Below are positions 10,963 to 23,821 of a DNA stretch of 64,000 nucleotides, in pieces (the stretch's first letter is position 1; each line of letters starts with the position of its first letter). Source of the stretch: Tridacna crocea (taxonomy: Eukaryota > Mollusca > Bivalvia > Cardiida > Cardiidae). Where the stretch lies: the NCBI GenBank assembly GCA_943736015.1, contig OX031057.1, positions 56,651,001 through 56,715,000 on the forward strand. The letters are read 5' to 3'. The notes below the pieces were generated by a model, which did not search any database, had not been told where the DNA came from, and saw only the letters and a program-made list of their open reading frames with translations. The position numbers and the translations under genes are program-made.

Positions 10963-12720
10963 TACAATGTTTTTTACCCATCAAAAACAAGTCCAAACAT
11001 GCAAGTTAAATTTAATTTGTTGACTCTATTTGCTTTCAATTCGGTTGAGTCAATAAATTTGATGTTTGGTAACAATTTAACCCTTTCCCAGACAGCAAAT
11101 TTTGGACCAGACCAAATTCAAAGCAAAATTCAAATTCGGATACTGCTCCCTGTGAACTTAACCAGAACTTGTGCCCAATGTGTGGGATTTATATTTAACC
11201 CTTTACCAATCAATCCATAATTTTTACGACCCCGAAGACAGCAGACTTTTAAAAACATTGTAAGAAAGTAACCAGCTACCTAGTAGAAAGTAACCTAGTA
11301 ACCAGCATATTCTCCTGTTAACATAGTGTTTTACTCTGCTGGAAAAAAGTTTCAATTTTTAAAATATATAACTTTATTTTGTCGTCTGCAAGCTATTTCA
11401 GTTTGGACCTGTTTAATATTTTGTCGTATGGTAAAGAGTTAAAAGTAGAAAATATTGTGGATAAAGGATAAATTGATACAAACGTGGTTACCCAGAATAT
11501 AAAATAATTTTGATGATTGTCTTAATGATCTCGGAACATATTATTTTATCAAATTTCACGCTCGTTAACAAATTTCAAACTATTCTTATTCTCACGAAAA
11601 TCGCGATTTATTGTGTAACCCTTCACCCATGAGAGAACAAATTTTGTACCTCTCAATGTTTACAGAATTCTTTACAAGGTACAAATATAGAATCTATCAA
11701 CAAATAATTAGAACTAACATCTCACGATTATCAATCGTAAAAGTCAAGAAATCGGTTATTTGACATGAAACTAAAGTGTAGGAGAAATGTCTTTAAAAGT
11801 GTCGGGGAACTGTGTAGTCGTGGAACTGTCTTGAAACCGTCTTTTTTATTATTATTATTATTAATGCCACCCGTAAATCTACTGAAAATACTTCAAGTGA
11901 AACAAAGCTTATGCCGTACACTTAATTTTATCATGTATCGAATAATATTTCTGTAAGCGACGTTCGCCCCGTAGCCTAATACATGTAGGCGTGATACTCA
12001 TCACGCTGTTCAAAAGTCCGGCATAACATCGTTATTTTCGCCATTGGTGGGCGAATTTTTACTTTTATCCTCATCATCAGAAACTATTAAGTTTCATTAA
12101 AAACTTGGTGGTACATGTACGGCCTTACCGGCCTAGAATCGTGTATTCCTTCGTCTTAAATATCGCTCATTTCACTATCTGAAACAAGGTCCATATTGAA
12201 ACAAACGCTCCTATGACGTCACAGATCAAGGTGCGCTACAATAAGTAAGGGAGGTAAGCGATGCAAGAAAAACTAATAAGCAAAAATATAAATTGAAAAA
12301 AAGTACTTTTACTAATTTTTTTTTCAAATTACAATATTACCAGGTTGCCATTTGATAGATGTAGATTTCAAAATTAATCATATCAGAAACTTGTTGATTT
12401 GCCCTTTAAAGGGCAAATCCTAAGATTTTTTGACCATACTGTTTTTTTGCTCCAATCAGCTGCAAATGATGTTAGTAAACACGTGTCCATCGGTTTTCAT
12501 AAATACCACTCTGTAACATGCCATAAATCACGCTCGAATTGTCACGCTGATATACGGCCCCAAAAATGGTGCATGGCTTACTTCCCCTGATTCGCTTATC
12601 TTCCCTACCTGTGTGACGTCATAGTCGCGTAAGCCTGTGTTTACAGTCAGTAGAAATAAGTAGGAACGCTGATGATTATACGCAGATATCTGAGTATTAA
12701 CATAGAATTCAGCCGAAAAA

Positions 12721-13074
12721 ATGGTAAATTGTGCAGCCTATGGCTTCAACGTCGAATCAGGAACACATAGAATTAGTATGTTTAAATTTCCGAAGGAATT
12801 AAAAATGAGGACACTATGGATTCAACGTTTAAACCGGGGCCAGACAGTAACGGAGGATTTTGTGCCATCAGTTCATTCCAAATTGTGTTTGAAACACTTC
12901 GAGGACAGTCAGTTCTTAATAAGTCCAAAACTCATAAAAGAAGTTGGTTATAGGAATATTAGGCTGCGATTAAAACCTGATGCTGTGCCGACATTGTTCG
13001 AAACTCCGAGTCGAAATAAGATAGGCATTCCGCAATGGCAATCTCCAAAAAGAAAAACAAACATAAGTCGGTAA
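12721..13074 (+). CDS. THAP-domain exon (unit 4)
   Basis: The protein is identical to the copies in units 2 and 3. The reading frame is undamaged and the same donor-like GTAATT lies at the 3' end. Confidence 0.6.
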   Translation: MVNCAAYGFNVESGTHRISMFKFPKELKMRTLWIQRLNRGQTVTEDFVPSVHSKLCLKHFEDSQFLISPKLIKEVGYRNIRLRLKPDAVPTLFETPSRNKIGIPQWQSPKRKTNISR

Positions 13075-13183
13075 TTCCTTTAATTGTTTTTCGTAATATT
13101 TTATCCTTTTCTAGATCTACATTCTGGACAAAGTAGAAATTGGTGCCGTTTTCTCCCTTGTTTTCCCCAAATGTTTTCAACAT

Positions 13184-13409
13184 TTAACCCTTTACCACAA
13201 GACAAAATTTTAGAATGGTCCAAATTAAAAGCACTTGCAAACGAAGTAAACCTAACTGAAATATTGAAATTTGTTTCCACCAGGATAGAAAACATTGTAG
13301 GATAAGAAGAAAATGTTGGTTACCAGCATTCTTTCCTTTTCCCACAATGTTTTAAAAAGGCTTCCATCTCAGGGTTGTAAAAACCAGGGATTGTTTGGTA
13401 AAGGGTTAA
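13184..13409 (+). mobile_element. Hairpin MITE inside array unit 4
   Basis: Amplified with the unit, both TTAA ends present. Confidence 0.8.
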
Positions 13410-14346
13410 TTTGCACATGACAAAAAATGGTAATCAAAAAGTTGAAATGAAATTTGATTTGGAAAGGATGGAAAACATAATGGGAAAAGGAGAAAATCTT
13501 AGCATTTTCTCTTTTCCTCACAATGTTTTCAAAGGCAACAACATAACATATTCATCCAAATTCATAACATAGATTTTGGAAGTACCAAAGTCTGGATTGT
13601 TCAAATGATGTTAACTTTCAAGTGTTTCAGCTTTTTCTTCCTTTTCCACAATGTTTTCAAAAGGCTTCTGTCTCAGGGTTGTAAAAAACAAAGGGTCAAG
13701 TGACCATTCACCAAACACAAAAATTTTAGACTGGTTCAAATTGAAAGCATTTGCAGACAACAAAAGAATTGTGAACCAAAAATATTTGCAGCTGATTGGA
13801 GTAAAAAACAGTATGGTCAAAATATATTAGGATTTGCCCTTAAACAGTAAACATCTTTTTCTTCCCACACTGTTTTTCAAACACTCTTTCTTTGGGTATT
13901 GGAAACTAGACCTAGGGTTTGCATGGTAAAGGGTGAAGTCAGTATCTGGCTACCCCTAGTCATGGTCATAAATGTTAATCCATCACCGGCCAGTTGAAAC
14001 AATACAGGAAATGGTTACATAACATTTGCATATCTCACCCCTTTACTCTGTAATATTTGTTTGTGACAGTAAACCCATGTTACAGCTTTTATCCCGTACA
14101 CTTCTTCTATTAGACATTTCACTCTTAAAAATGATTTGACAACTTACTATCATTTTGAACAAATTTTGAATTGTATCTTTACATTTCTGATTTGTGGATA
14201 TTTCCCTGTTCCTATCCATACTCTAGTCTTCTAGACAGGCTACTGAGAGAAATCTTTTGTTTTTACGACCCTTGTAAAGATAGAAAAAACTTTCGAAAAC
14301 ATTATAAGTAAAAGAGAAATGTTGCTGACCAGCATTTTCTCCTTTT

Positions 14347-15254
14347 TATACGCCCGAAGGGTCGTATTATGTTATACCCCCGGTCGTCCGTCCGTCCGTC
14401 CGTCTGTCCGTCCGTCCGTCCGTCCGTCCGTTAGCAATTTCTTGTGTGCGCAACTCCTCCTACAGTTTTCATCGGAATTATTTGAAACTTGCCACAATGA
14501 ATCTCCATGATGTCTAGTTGTGCACCTGGGTCTTAGAATTTTTATCGCTGTTTCCGTTCCAAAATTATCTGCCCTTGATTTCTGAAATAACCAACTTTTC
14601 ACTTCGAATTTTTGTTCAGGCCATAACTTCCATACCATAAAAGGTATTAAATTGAAACTACATACACTGATAGAACACATTATGGAGAAGTGCAGTGCAC
14701 AAGAACCATAACTCTGCCACTTTTATTTTTTGAGTTACAGCCCTTTGTTAATTTTCAGTTTGAATTTTTGTCCAGGCCATAACTACTAAACTATAAAAGC
14801 TATTAACTTTGAACTTCATACACTGATAGATAACATTGTGGAGAAGTGCATCGCACATGAACCATAACTCTGTGACTTCTATTTTTTGAGTTATTGCCCT
14901 TTGTTAATTTTCAGTTTGAATTTTTGTCCAGGCCATAACTTCCAAACTATAAAAGCTAATAACTTGCAACCTCATATAGTGAAAGAACACTTTATGGAGA
15001 AGTGCATTGCACATGAACCATAACTCTGCGACCTTTATTTTTTTACTTATTGCCCTTTGTTAATTTTCAGTTTGAAGTTTTGTCCAGGCCATAACTTCCA
15101 AATTATAAAAGCTAATAACTTGCAACTTCATACACCGATAGAACACATTATGGAGAAGTGCAGTGCACATGAACCATAACTCTGCGTCATTTCAACTCAT
15201 TTCACTGACAAGCCCCTTCGGGCGTATATGCGCCGCTTTGCGAAGCTCTTGTTC
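14347..15254 (+). mobile_element. ATACGCCCG element (unit 4)
   Basis: Copy with a 48-bp CCGT tract. Confidence 0.6.
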
Positions 15255-17012
15255 TACAATGTTTTTTACCCATCAAAAACAAGTCCAAACATGCAAGTTA
15301 AATTTAATTTGTTGACTCTATTTGCTTTCAATTCGGTTGAGTCAATAAATTTGATGTTTGGTAACAATTTAACCCTTTCCCAGACAGCAAATTTTGGACC
15401 AGACCAAATTCAAAGCAAAATTCAAATTCGGATACTGCTCCCTGTGAACTTAACCAGAACTTGTGCCCAATGTGTGGGATTTATATTTAACCCTTTACCA
15501 ATCAATCCATAATTTTTACGACCCCGAAGACAGCAGACTTTTAAAAACATTGTAAGAAAGTAACCAGCTACCTAGTAGAAAGTAACCTAGTAACCAGCAT
15601 ATTCTCCTGTTAACATAGTGTTTTACTCTGCTGGAAAAAAGTTTCAATTTTTAAAATATATAACTTTATTTTGTCGTCTGCAAGCTATTTCAGTTTGGAC
15701 CTGTTTAATATTTTGTCGTATGGTAAAGAGTTAAAAGTAGAAAATATTGTGGATAAAGGATAAATTGATACAAACGTGGTTACCCAGAATATAAAATAAT
15801 TTTGATGATTGTCTTAATGATCTCGGAACATATTATTTTATCAAATTTCACGCTCGTTAACAAATTTCAAACTATTCTTATTCTCACGAAAATCGCGATT
15901 TATTGTGTAACCCTTCACCCATGAGAGAACAAATTTTGTACCTCTCAATGTTTACAGAATTCTTTACAAGGTACAAATATAGAATCTATCAACAAATAAT
16001 TAGAACTAACATCTCACGATTATCAATCGTAAAAGTCAAGAAATCGGTTATTTGACATGAAACTAAAGTGTAGGAGAAATGTCTTTAAAAGTGTCGGGGA
16101 ACTGTGTAGTCGTGGAACTGTCTTGAAACCGTCTTTTTTATTATTATTATTATTAATGCCACCCGTAAATCTACTGAAAATACTTCAAGTGAAACAAAGC
16201 TTATGCCGTACACTTAATTTTATCATGTATCGAATAATATTTCTGTAAGCGACGTTCGCCCCGTAGCCTAATACATGTAGGCGTGATACTCATCACGCTG
16301 TTCAAAAGTCCGGCATAACATCGTTATTTTCGCCATTGGTGGGCGAATTTTTACTTTTATCCTCATCATCAGAAACTATTAAGTTTCATTAAAAACTTGG
16401 TGGTACATGTACGGCCTTACCGGCCTAGAATCGTGTATTCCTTCGTCTTAAATATCGCTCATTTCACTATCTGAAACAAGGTCCATATTGAAACAAACGC
16501 TCCTATGACGTCACAGATCAAGGTGCGCTACAATAAGTAAGGGAGGTAAGCGATGCAAGAAAAACTAATAAGCAAAAATATAAATTGAAAAAAAGTACTT
16601 TTACTAATTTTTTTTTCAAATTACAATATTACCAGGTTGCCATTTGATAGATGTAGATTTCAAAATTAATCATATCAGAAACTTGTTGATTTGCCCTTTA
16701 AAGGGCAAATCCTAAGATTTTTTGACCATACTGTTTTTTTGCTCCAATCAGCTGCAAATGATGTTAGTAAACACGTGTCCATCGGTTTTCATAAATACCA
16801 CTCTGTAACATGCCATAAATCACGCTCGAATTGTCACGCTGATATACGGCCCCAAAAATGGTGCATGGCTTACTTCCCCTGATTCGCTTATCTTCCCTAC
16901 CTGTGTGACGTCATAGTCGCGTAAGCCTGTGTTTACAGTCAGTAGAAATAAGTAGGAACGCTGATGATTATACGCAGATATCTGAGTATTAACATAGAAT
17001 TCAGCCGAAAAA

Positions 17013-17366
17013 ATGGTAAATTGTGCAGCCTATGGCTTCAACGTCGAATCAGGAACACATAGAATTAGTATGTTTAAATTTCCGAAGGAATTAAAAATGA
17101 GGACACTATGGATTCAACGTTTAAACCGGGGCCAGACAGTAACGGAGGATTTTGTGCCATCAGTTCATTCCAAATTGTGTTTGAAACACTTCGAGGACAG
17201 TCAGTTCTTAATAAGTCCAAAACTCATAAAAGAAGTTGGTTATAGGAATATTAGGCTGCGATTAAAACCTGATGCTGTGCCGACATTGTTCGAAACTCCG
17301 AGTCGAAATAAGATAGGCATTCCGCAATGGCAATCTCCAAAAAGAAAAACAAACATAAGTCGGTAA
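17013..17366 (+). CDS. THAP-domain exon (unit 5)
   Basis: The protein is identical to the other array copies. This is the last THAP exon before the array ends, 3.6 kb upstream of the terminal TTAA. Confidence 0.6.
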   Translation: MVNCAAYGFNVESGTHRISMFKFPKELKMRTLWIQRLNRGQTVTEDFVPSVHSKLCLKHFEDSQFLISPKLIKEVGYRNIRLRLKPDAVPTLFETPSRNKIGIPQWQSPKRKTNISR

Positions 17367-17475
17367 TTCCTTTAATTGTTTTTCGTAATATTTTATCCTT
17401 TTCTAGATCTACATTCTGGACAAAGTAGAAATTGGTGCCGTTTTCTCCCTTGTTTTCCCCAAATGTTTTCAACAT

Positions 17476-17701
17476 TTAACCCTTTACCACAAGACAAAAT
17501 TTTAGAATGGTCCAAATTAAAAGCACTTGCAAACGAAGTAAACCTAACTGAAATATTGAAATTTGTTTCCACCAGGATAGAAAACATTGTAGGATAAGAA
17601 GAAAATGTTGGTTACCAGCATTCTTTCCTTTTCCCACAATGTTTTAAAAAGGCTTCCATCTCAGGGTTGTAAAAACCAGGGATTGTTTGGTAAAGGGTTA
17701 A
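17476..17701 (+). mobile_element. Hairpin MITE inside array unit 5
   Basis: Amplified with the unit, both TTAA ends present. Confidence 0.8.
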
Positions 17702-18638
17702 TTTGCACATGACAAAAAATGGTAATCAAAAAGTTGAAATGAAATTTGATTTGGAAAGGATGGAAAACATAATGGGAAAAGGAGAAAATCTTAGCATTTT
17801 CTCTTTTCCTCACAATGTTTTCAAAGGCAACAACATAACATATTCATCCAAATTCATAACATAGATTTTGGAAGTACCAAAGTCTGGATTGTTCAAATGA
17901 TGTTAACTTTCAAGTGTTTCAGCTTTTTCTTCCTTTTCCACAATGTTTTCAAAAGGCTTCTGTCTCAGGGTTGTAAAAAACAAAGGGTCAAGTGACCATT
18001 CACCAAACACAAAAATTTTAGACTGGTTCAAATTGAAAGCATTTGCAGACAACAAAAGAATTGTGAACCAAAAATATTTGCAGCTGATTGGAGTAAAAAA
18101 CAGTATGGTCAAAATATATTAGGATTTGCCCTTAAACAGTAAACATCTTTTTCTTCCCACACTGTTTTTCAAACACTCTTTCTTTGGGTATTGGAAACTA
18201 GACCTAGGGTTTGCATGGTAAAGGGTGAAGTCAGTATCTGGCTACCCCTAGTCATGGTCATAAATGTTAATCCATCACCGGCCAGTTGAAACAATACAGG
18301 AAATGGTTACATAACATTTGCATATCTCACCCCTTTACTCTGTAATATTTGTTTGTGACAGTAAACCCATGTTACAGCTTTTATCCCGTACACTTCTTCT
18401 ATTAGACATTTCACTCTTAAAAATGATTTGACAACTTACTATCATTTTGAACAAATTTTGAATTGTATCTTTACATTTCTGATTTGTGGATATTTCCCTG
18501 TTCCTATCCATACTCTAGTCTTCTAGACAGGCTACTGAGAGAAATCTTTTGTTTTTACGACCCTTGTAAAGATAGAAAAAACTTTCGAAAACATTATAAG
18601 TAAAAGAGAAATGTTGCTGACCAGCATTTTCTCCTTTT

Positions 18639-19558
18639 TATACGCCCGAAGGGTCGTATTATGTTATACCCCCGGTCGTCCGTCCGTCCGTCCGTCTGTC
18701 CGTCCGTCCGTCCGTCCGTCCGTCCGTCCGTCCGTTAGCAATTTCTTGTGTGCGCAACTCCTCCTACAGTTTTCATCGGAATTATTTGAAACTTGCCACA
18801 ATGAATCTCCATGATGTCTAGTTGTGCACCTGGGTCTTAGAATTTTTATCGCTGTTTCCGTTCCAAAATTATCTGCCCTTGATTTCTGAAATAACCAACT
18901 TTTCACTTCGAATTTTTGTTCAGGCCATAACTTCCATACCATAAAAGGTATTAAATTGAAACTACATACACTGATAGAACACATTATGGAGAAGTGCAGT
19001 GCACAAGAACCATAACTCTGCCACTTTTATTTTTTGAGTTACAGCCCTTTGTTAATTTTCAGTTTGAATTTTTGTCCAGGCCATAACTACTAAACTATAA
19101 AAGCTATTAACTTTGAACTTCATACACTGATAGATAACATTGTGGAGAAGTGCATCGCACATGAACCATAACTCTGTGACTTCTATTTTTTGAGTTATTG
19201 CCCTTTGTTAATTTTCAGTTTGAATTTTTGTCCAGGCCATAACTTCCAAACTATAAAAGCTAATAACTTGCAACCTCATATAGTGAAAGAACACTTTATG
19301 GAGAAGTGCATTGCACATGAACCATAACTCTGCGACCTTTATTTTTTTACTTATTGCCCTTTGTTAATTTTCAGTTTGAAGTTTTGTCCAGGCCATAACT
19401 TCCAAATTATAAAAGCTAATAACTTGCAACTTCATACACCGATAGAACACATTATGGAGAAGTGCAGTGCACATGAACCATAACTCTGCGTCATTTCAAC
19501 TCATTTCACTGACAAGCCCCTTCGGGCGTATATGCGCCGCTTTGCGAAGCTCTTGTTC
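18639..19558 (+). mobile_element. ATACGCCCG element (unit 5)
   Basis: Copy with an approximately 60-bp CCGT tract. The CTGT interruption sits nearer the left end than in units 1 and 3. Confidence 0.6.
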
Positions 19559-21005
19559 TACAATGTTTTTTACCCATCAAAAACAAGTCCAAACATGCAA
19601 GTTAAATTTAATTTGTTGACTCTATTTGCTTTCAATTCGGTTGAGTCAATAAATTTGATGTTTGGTAACAATTTAACCCTTTCCCAGACAGCAAATTTTG
19701 GACCAGACCAAATTCAAAGCAAAATTCAAATTCGGATACTGCTCCCTGTGAACTTAACCAGAACTTGTGCCCAATGTGTGGGATTTATATTTAACCCTTT
19801 ACCAATCAATCCATAATTTTTACGACCCCGAAGACAGCAGACTTTTAAAAACATTGTAAGAAAGTAACCAGCTACCTAGTAGAAAGTAACCTAGTAACCA
19901 GCATATTCTCCTGTTAACATAGTGTTTTACTCTGCTGGAAAAAAGTTTCAATTTTTAAAATATATAACTTTATTTTGTCGTCTGCAAGCTATTTCAGTTT
20001 GGACCTGTTTAATATTTTGTCGTATGGTAAAGAGTTAAAAGTAGAAAATATTGTGGATAAAGGATAAATTGATACAAACGTGGTTACCCAGAATATAAAA
20101 TAATTTTGATGATTGTCTTAATGATCTCGGAACATATTATTTTATCAAATTTCACGCTCGTTAACAAATTTCAAACTATTCTTATTCTCACGAAAATCGC
20201 GATTTATTGTGTAACCCTTCACCCATGAGAGAACAAATTTTGTACCTCTCAATGTTTACAGAATTCTTTACAAGGTACAAATATAGAATCTATCAACAAA
20301 TAATTAGAACTAACATCTCACGATTATCAATCGTAAAAGTCAAGAAATCGGTTATTTGACATGAAACTAAAGTGTAGGAGAAATGTCTTTAAAAGTGTCG
20401 GGGAACTGTGTAGTCGTGGAACTGTCTTGAAACCGTCTTTTTTATTATTATTATTATTAATGCCACCCGTAAATCTACTGAAAATACTTCAAGTGAAACA
20501 AAGCTTATGCCGTACACTTAATTTTATCATGTATCGAATAATATTTCTGTAAGCGACGTTCGCCCCGTAGCCTAATACATGTAGGCGTGATACTCATCAC
20601 GCTGTTCAAAAGTCCGGCATAACATCGTTATTTTCGCCATTGGTGGGCGAATTTTTACTTTTATCCTCATCATCAGAAACTATTAAGTTTCATTAAAAAC
20701 TTGGTGGTACATGTACGGCCTTACCGGCCTAGAATCGTGTATTCCTTCGTCTTAAATATCGCTCATTTCACTATCTGAAACAAGGTCCATATTGAAACAA
20801 ACGCTCCTATGACGTCACAGATCAAGGTGCGCTACAATAAGTAAGGGAGGTAAGCGATGCAAGAAAAACTAATAAGCAAAAATATAAATTGAAAAAAAGT
20901 ACTTTTACTAATTTTTTTTTCAAATTACAATATTACCAGGTTGCCATTTGATAGATGTAGATTTCAAAATTAATCATATCAGAAACTTGTTGATTTGCCC
21001 TTTAA

Positions 21006-22099
21006 GCACCCTTCTCCTGTAACATGGTTTGGCATAGATTAAGAAAAGGGGGGCACATGTTGAAACTTTTCATAAACAATATGAATGCGAAGTTTCATGA
21101 AATTTTGACGAAAACTGACGGAGTTATTAGTAGAAATTGGATTTTTTTTTTTTACAAGAAACCCCCTTTTTCCACGACACAGCGTGAAAATGGAAAACCG
21201 AGAAAAATACATCGGCGCAATATCCTACATAGACGCATCTATTCCTTTTGATAAAAAATTGCTGCAGACAATATTGAAAGTAATGCATGATGTGACAAAG
21301 GATTACGTAATCAATTAAGCGATTTCACAGTAGCAAGGTCAAATTGACAGATATTGCGTAATACGTAATTAACGACTTTATAATTGGGCCAGATAGGATT
21401 ATGACGGCAGGTGACAGCCTTTTGACCAGCAACACGGTGGACTCTTTCAAGCAGAAAACAATTTTGGGTGTCATTAATCTTTTAAAAGATAACGTAGAAG
21501 GTGAAAGAGAGGTAAAGACCGAGATCAGGTCGGCGTCATGTGTTGCATCATCTTTGTCTGCTATACGTAGGTGATCAGCATCGTGACAAAAGGAGATACA
21601 GTTCTAAATGATTCTTTCCCTATTTTTTTTTTGTTCTGAATTTTAACCTTAATCTACAATTGGCTTTTTTTATATATACATGTATATATTAACTATTGAA
21701 GGACATTCACGTTTCCTTTGAATATGATGATTGTATTACATGTATAACTACAACGGCAGTTATATATCAGTATATTTATGTAATTCAGTCTAGTTTTTTC
21801 TTGTCATGATTCTTCATTTTACTTTTTGGGTAAAAATAAAATCTAGCTGATATAATTAAAGAAATTTAATTTTGCATAAAGCATGCGTTTTCACACCTCG
21901 GCATTAGTCGCATTCATTGCGCGAAAAACACTTACATCAGTAAACATGTATGTATATATATTTTCTTTCTTCTTCTTTTCAGAAAATTATGATTTGAATT
22001 AATGTAATAATTCTTAATATACACTATCATTCAAGAATCTTTGAACCATTATTCTCTTAAGGTGCTCATTGTGTCTCTGCTTCTCTCTTTAAATTTCTT
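21006..22099. other. Single-copy AT-rich spacer, no gene recognised
   Basis: Non-repetitive flank of the array. The only long ORF-like stretch (from 21024) has no family resemblance. Poly-T runs and TATA-rich tracts are present. A 5' UTR exon and promoter of UOX may lie here or between 22.7 and 23.7 kb but cannot be placed. Confidence 0.5.
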
Positions 22100-22242
22100 G
22101 GGGGCGAAACGACTAGGGGAGGAAATGGTTTGGGGGCGAAACGACTAGGGTCCGGGGGCGAAACGACTAGGGGTGAAAAATAGAGGCGAAACGACCAGGG
22201 GGGAAACGACCAGGGGGGAAACATCTTGGGGGCGAAACGTCC
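22100..22242 (+). repeat. Minisatellite with GGGGGCGAAACGACTAGGG units
   Basis: About seven imperfect tandem units of 15-27 bp built on GGCGAAACGAC, with variants GAAACGACCAGGGG and GAAACATCTTGGGG. G-rich on the + strand, in contrast to the AT-rich surroundings. Confidence 0.8.
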
Positions 22243-22529
22243 TGTTACCCTTAAAACGAGGGAGACCAGCAAATGTAAACAAATAGATTTAGTTGAGCAG
22301 ACAGCATTTTCTTGTGGTTTAGGAAGAAGCCTGTAATCTAGCTGACCTTGTGGTAATTATACCCTTCAGTAGAAATTTTAAGCCAGCCTGATCTACGAAG
22401 ACTAGCTTTCTTTATTCTATTAGAACTTTGAAGCATTCTTTGTAAAGAGTGTCAGTCAAAGAGAAATCCGAAACTTTGGCGAAAGAAGAAATTTATGATA
22501 CTGTTAACTGTACATTTGTCAGATGAAAA

Positions 22530-22676
22530 AAGTTGACCTTTGAAGGACTAGATCTAGAAAACATTGTGAGAAAAGGAGAAATGCCGATTACCAGCATTTT
22601 ATTCCTTTTACACAATGTTTCGAAAGCATCTTCTCCAAGGGTCATTAAAACATGGGATAATGTGGAGAAGAGTTAA
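22530..22676 (+). mobile_element. Hairpin MITE, 5' truncated
   Basis: The hairpin and right arm are recognisable, with a degraded right end (gtggagaagagttaa). The left arm is absent. Bases 22677-23180 after it show no gene or repeat. Confidence 0.6.
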
Positions 22677-23184
22677 ACAAATTTTTTTTTATTAATCATC
22701 AGAATATATATCCAGGTACTGAAATTTTAAATATCGTCTTGTCGCCCTAACTGGCCCATACCCTAACTCTGCCGCTTTTCTTATTTTTGTCAAAATTTCG
22801 CTATGCTTCAGCATGCTTGAGACTGACGGTCAGAAAAGTTTTACTGCATCATAGTAAATTATTATTATTGTACACATGAATTTTGATGGAGATTGATGGA
22901 AATAGAACAATTTGACTTGTGCATTTCTTTTTCCTTTTGTTTATCATCTATTCATATAGTTCTACTCTCAGATAAAGCTTAGAGGGGCACAGTTTGGGCA
23001 TCGAAGGATATGCTCAGGAAAGAATTTTTTATTAAGATACATGTATTTAAAGATGTAGATCCAAGGTTATAGACTGCACAGAATGTGAAGTCTGATCTGT
23101 GATCTATGCTGTCCACATACAGCTCTTGTGTTGGTCCTGGCATTCAGTGAATGGTTTATACTTTAAAATTACTACAGGACAACA

Positions 23185-23407
23185 TATTACCACACAATCC
23201 CTACTTTTGACAAACCTGAGAAGGAAGCCTTTAGAAAACATTGTGGGAAAAGGAGAAAATGCTGGTAATCAGCATTTTCTCCTTTTCCCACAATGGTTTC
23301 TATCCTTCACAAAACAAATTTCAAATTTTCAGTCACTATTATTTTGTCATCTGCAAATGCTTTCGATATGGACAAACCTAAAACTTTGTTGTTTGGTAAT
23401 GAGTTAA
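23185..23407 (-). mobile_element. Hairpin MITE, reverse copy
   Basis: Nearly full length, from attaccacacaatccc to ggtaatgagttaa, 300 bp upstream of the first UOX coding exon. Confidence 0.8.
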
Positions 23408-23708
23408 AGCATTGGCACCTGACAAATAAAATAGGGCTTAATATTCGTGGAATCTTCCAATAGAAGGATAGACAACTTTTGAGGAAAAGACAAAATGCAG
23501 GTAACTGGCATTTTTCACTTTTTTCAAACTGTTTTCAAAAGCTAGTTTTCTAAAAATTTTTCTAACCTGTTAAAAGATGTTATGATTAACACCAAATATC
23601 TGTCAACCTTGAGCAAGATTTTGTAAGAAATTATTTTAAACTTAGCACCTGTTCTAGCATATCATTTGCATTTTTTTTCTTTTTTACTGTCTTGACTTTT
23701 CTTTGTAG

Positions 23709-23821
23709 AACTAAACATGAGTTCTGATGGCATGGAAACAAAATTTGCTGTATCTGATTATGGAAAGAATTATGTGAAATTATTGCATGTAAAAAAGAAT
23801 GGACATATTCATTACATCAAG
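23709..23821 (+). CDS. UOX: UOX exon with start codon
   Basis: ATG at 23717 opens MSSDGMETKFAVSDYGK; the YGK Lys17 is the catalytic lysine. The first 8 bases would be 5' UTR after the acceptor at 23708. Donor gtaaca, phase 0. Met6 is a possible alternative start. Confidence 0.93.

Larger units (their letters stand above)
8106..12405 (+). mobile_element. Kolobok-like transposon, array unit 3 (complete)
   Basis: A 4300-bp unit with the same termini and contents as unit 2, bordered by TTAA at 8102-8105 and 12406-12409. It differs by a longer CCGT tract (10080-10139) and by a T-to-C change at about 8960 inside its MITE copy, which also shows that the copies are physically separate and not one sequence repeated by error. 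Confidence 0.75.
12410..16697 (+). mobile_element. Kolobok-like transposon, array unit 4 (complete)
   Basis: A 4288-bp unit between TTAA at 12406-12409 and 16698-16701. Its order of parts matches the other units, with a 48-bp CCGT tract. Confidence 0.75.
16702..21001 (+). mobile_element. Kolobok-like transposon, array unit 5 (complete, last in array)
   Basis: A 4300-bp unit. Its right end GATTTGCCCT (21001) is followed by TTAA (21002-21005) and then by unrelated single-copy sequence beginning gcacccttct. The array therefore ends at a transposon terminus and not at an arbitrary recombination point. Its CCGT tract (18676-18734) carries the CTGT interruption at a different position from the other units. 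Confidence 0.75.

Noticed and set aside
21024-21251. 75-residue ORF just after the array
   Set aside because: Low-complexity context, no homology recognised, no splice or promoter context.
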